Below, piece by piece: positions 62,848 through 64,000 of a DNA stretch of 64,000 bases. The stretch spans positions 4,464,001 to 4,528,000 of the forward strand of contig NZ_CP037864.1 of NCBI RefSeq assembly GCF_004353845.1, written 5' to 3'. Source of the stretch: Citrobacter arsenatis. GTDB lineage: Bacteria; Pseudomonadota; Gammaproteobacteria; Enterobacterales; Enterobacteriaceae. Numbering within the stretch: the first letter of the stretch is position 1; every line of letters begins with the position of its first letter. Made by a program: the position numbers and the translations under genes. Below the pieces are notes generated by a model, which had not been told where the DNA came from, made no database searches, and saw nothing but the letters and a program-made list of their open reading frames with translations.

Positions 62848-62915
62848 GTAGGATTAGCATAGTATTGTGAATTGGAGTGGTGAGGAGTGAATAGCGATGC
62901 TGTAGTACGAACAAG

Positions 62916-63149
62916 TTGAATCAAAGTGTACACAGTACCTTTGCTCGCTTAAGTTCTAAAATCCATATCACCTTTGCCGCTCTTTGCGCATTTCACGCCG
63001 CATTTTCTTTTGCCGCATATGAGTGCGGCAAGCGAGATTGGTTGAAATGGTATAAACCCAGTATTCATGCGGAGTTGAGAGCATACCAACTTACCGCCGC
63101 ACTTTTTCCAGGTATATATGAAATAAGTGCGGCAACAGCGCAGATTTAA
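62916..63149 (+). CDS. Doubtful ORF across the repeat cluster (possibly Ash/Icd-like)
   Basis: 77 residues from TTG 62916, with no convincing ribosome binding site. The sequence is Ala/Phe-rich (ITFAALCAFHAAFSFAAYECGKRD, YQLTAALFPGIYEIS). This faintly recalls the small Ash/Icd-type reading frames found near primase genes of enteric satellites. The frame lies over the TGCCGCA cluster, which would by itself create Ala-Ala codons. I give low weight to it being translated. Confidence 0.25.
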   Translation: MNQSVHSTFARLSSKIHITFAALCAFHAAFSFAAYECGKRDWLKWYKPSIHAELRAYQLTAALFPGIYEISAATAQI

Positions 63150-63183
63150 AACAACTAGCGCACCAACCGCATTTGCTGCCGCA
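62974..63183. repeat. Iteron-like TGCCGCA cluster, putative replication origin
   Basis: Exact TGCCGCA or its complement occurs at 63011-63017, 63024-63030, 63128-63134 and 63177-63183, with near matches at 62974-62980, 62997-63002, 63068-63073 and 63096-63101. The pair at 63011/63024 forms an inverted repeat. The motif falls in different reading frames and on both strands, so it is a DNA-level signal. AT-rich stretches alternate with the motifs. It lies directly after the 3' end of the RepA-type gene, the usual place of a PICI origin. Confidence 0.55.
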
Positions 63184-63184
63184 A

Positions 63185-64000
63185 TTATTCACCTGAGAGT
63201 ATTGTAATCACGCCTTGATAATCGACCTCTATTAGCCCATCGCGGATCAGTTTCTCCAGCCATTTGTGAAAGGATTTTCTAGCTTTCTCTCCCATCATGG
63301 CCTCCATATCATCACGCAAAACAGCTTTGTTGCATGTTTCTCCTTTTGCTTTTCTGCTACGAATACTCTGCCAGAGTGCTGCATGATTGCCCGTCAGATT
63401 CTTAATCTCCGCCAGTTCAGGGTCCAACTCTCTTGCTTCACGTGGTATATCACGAACAACCAGCGACGAGACTATTTCACCATCGCGGTCGGTGAACAGT
63501 TCTACCGTACGCAAATCGAAAGCAGCTTGTTTGGGTTCTTCTGTATCTTTCATCTTGGTGCAGGTAAGAATTATTGCCCCACCTTCCCCCTCACGCCGAA
63601 TGTTAAACTCTGCATCAAGTGCAGCCCTGAATGCGCTGGAGCCCCGGGCTCCCTTTGTATCATCCTTCCCAGAATGGTGGACCACTAGTAATGTGGCTCC
63701 GGTTTCACGCTTTATAACGTCGCAGCCTTCAATAAACGCCCCCATATCCCGGGCATCATTCTCATCATTACCGCCAAAACAACGGGCCAGCGTATCTACG
63801 ACGATCAGGCGTACCGGCTGTCCCGTTCGGGATTTCACATCCTTTGCAGCTTTTATCATCTCTTCTGTTTCCTCACGACGCACCGGGAAGACGGGACGAT
63901 TGACCAGAAAAAGATTATTCAGCTTCACATGATGCAATTTCTCCCATGCTTTAATACGGCGTGGAACACCGATCCCCCCTTCTCCAACAACGTACATCAC
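63185..64000 (-). CDS. RepA-type replicative ATPase/helicase (partial, N-terminus outside)
   Basis: 271 residues are visible and the frame is open at the window edge. The RecA-like core shows Walker B VRLIVVDTLARCFGG followed by NDENDARDMGAF, then LLVVHHSGKDDTKGARGSSAFRAALD, the hallmark of the AAA_25/RepA hexameric helicases of plasmids and phage satellites. Walker A must lie beyond 64000. A C-terminal winged-helix-like region (about 205-268) may bind the iterons. It probably drives satellite replication after induction. Confidence 0.85.
   Translation of the reverse strand: MMYVVGEGGIGVPRRIKAWEKLHHVKLNNLFLVNRPVFPVRREETEEMIKAAKDVKSRTGQPVRLIVVDTLARCFGGNDENDARDMGAFIEGCDVIKRETGATLLVVHHSGKDDTKGARGSSAFRAALDAEFNIRREGEGGAIILTCTKMKDTEEPKQAAFDLRTVELFTDRDGEIVSSLVVRDIPREARELDPELAEIKNLTGNHAALWQSIRSRKAKGETCNKAVLRDDMEAMMGEKARKSFHKWLEKLIRDGLIEVDYQGVITILSGE

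Larger units (their letters stand above)
52509..64000. mobile_element. Capsid-forming phage-inducible chromosomal island (cf-PICI), partial
   Basis: From the tRNA end: two rightward accessory genes, then leftward TerL, TerS, HNH, connector, head closure, portal, protease and capsid (54510-60700), a rightward repeat-protein gene, small leftward genes, a TGCCGCA motif cluster and a RepA-type ATPase that leaves the window. Head and packaging genes are complete, but there is no tail, holin or endolysin gene, and the head module is bounded by accessory genes on one side and small/replication genes on the other. That matches cf-PICIs and not an intact or simply truncated HK97-type prophage. The integrase and alpA genes and the far attachment site should lie beyond 64000. 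Confidence 0.8.

Overview
The window is a chromosome segment of an enteric bacterium of the Escherichia/Salmonella/Citrobacter group. The backbone genes ygiN, parE-yqiA-cpdA-yqiB-nudF, tolC-ygiB-ygiC-ygiD-zupT, ribB-ubiK-glgS-yqiJ-yqiK, hldE-glnE-ygiF-ygiM-cca, uppP-folB-plsY, ttdR-ttdABT, tsaD, rpsU-dnaG-rpoD, mug and ileX follow E. coli K-12 order almost exactly. A urease operon between ttdT and tsaD, a uronide-utilisation cluster between ygiN and parE, many REP/BIME repeats and ERIC-type elements make Citrobacter (freundii complex or a neighbour) the best guess. That genus call is inference from gene content, not from a search.

Backbone layout. 1-6220: end of ygiN, then an inserted catabolic cluster (GH88 unsaturated uronyl hydrolase, LacY-type symporter, DUF2264 protein) divergent from an AraC-type regulator, then seven tandem 89-bp REP units. 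6223-16091: parE to zupT, including tolC with a readable marbox. 16091-22240: an AT-rich region and a chaperone-usher fimbrial cluster whose tip adhesin is cut by one in-frame TGA. 22298-40796: ribB with an FMN riboswitch, ubiK, glgS, yqiJK, hldE, glnE, ygiF, ygiM, cca, uppP, folB, plsY and the tartrate genes. 40920-45849: ureDABCEFG, with ureD apparently starting at CTG. 45937-52508: tsaD, the rpsU-dnaG-rpoD macromolecular synthesis operon with ERIC-like elements on both sides of dnaG, mug and tRNA-Ile2 (ileX).

From ileX to the window end lies a mobile island. It has a full HK97-type head and packaging module read leftward in the order capsid, protease, portal, head closure, connector, HNH, TerS, TerL. 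No tail or lysis gene lies on either side of it. Further right are small hypothetical genes, a cluster of TGCCGCA motifs that looks like an iteron origin, and a RepA-type ATPase running off the window. This is the layout expected of a capsid-forming phage-inducible chromosomal island (cf-PICI), a satellite that builds its own capsids and takes tails from a helper phage.

At the tRNA end, after TerL, the island carries two AT-rich rightward genes. The first is an Abi_C-type protein with a HEPN-like RNxxxxxH motif. The second is a 353-residue protein I do not recognise. PICIs commonly carry anti-phage genes at this position, so the pair is the best candidate here for an undescribed defence system. 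A second unusual island gene encodes seven perfect-period 17-residue repeats (TSRQGTDGR core).
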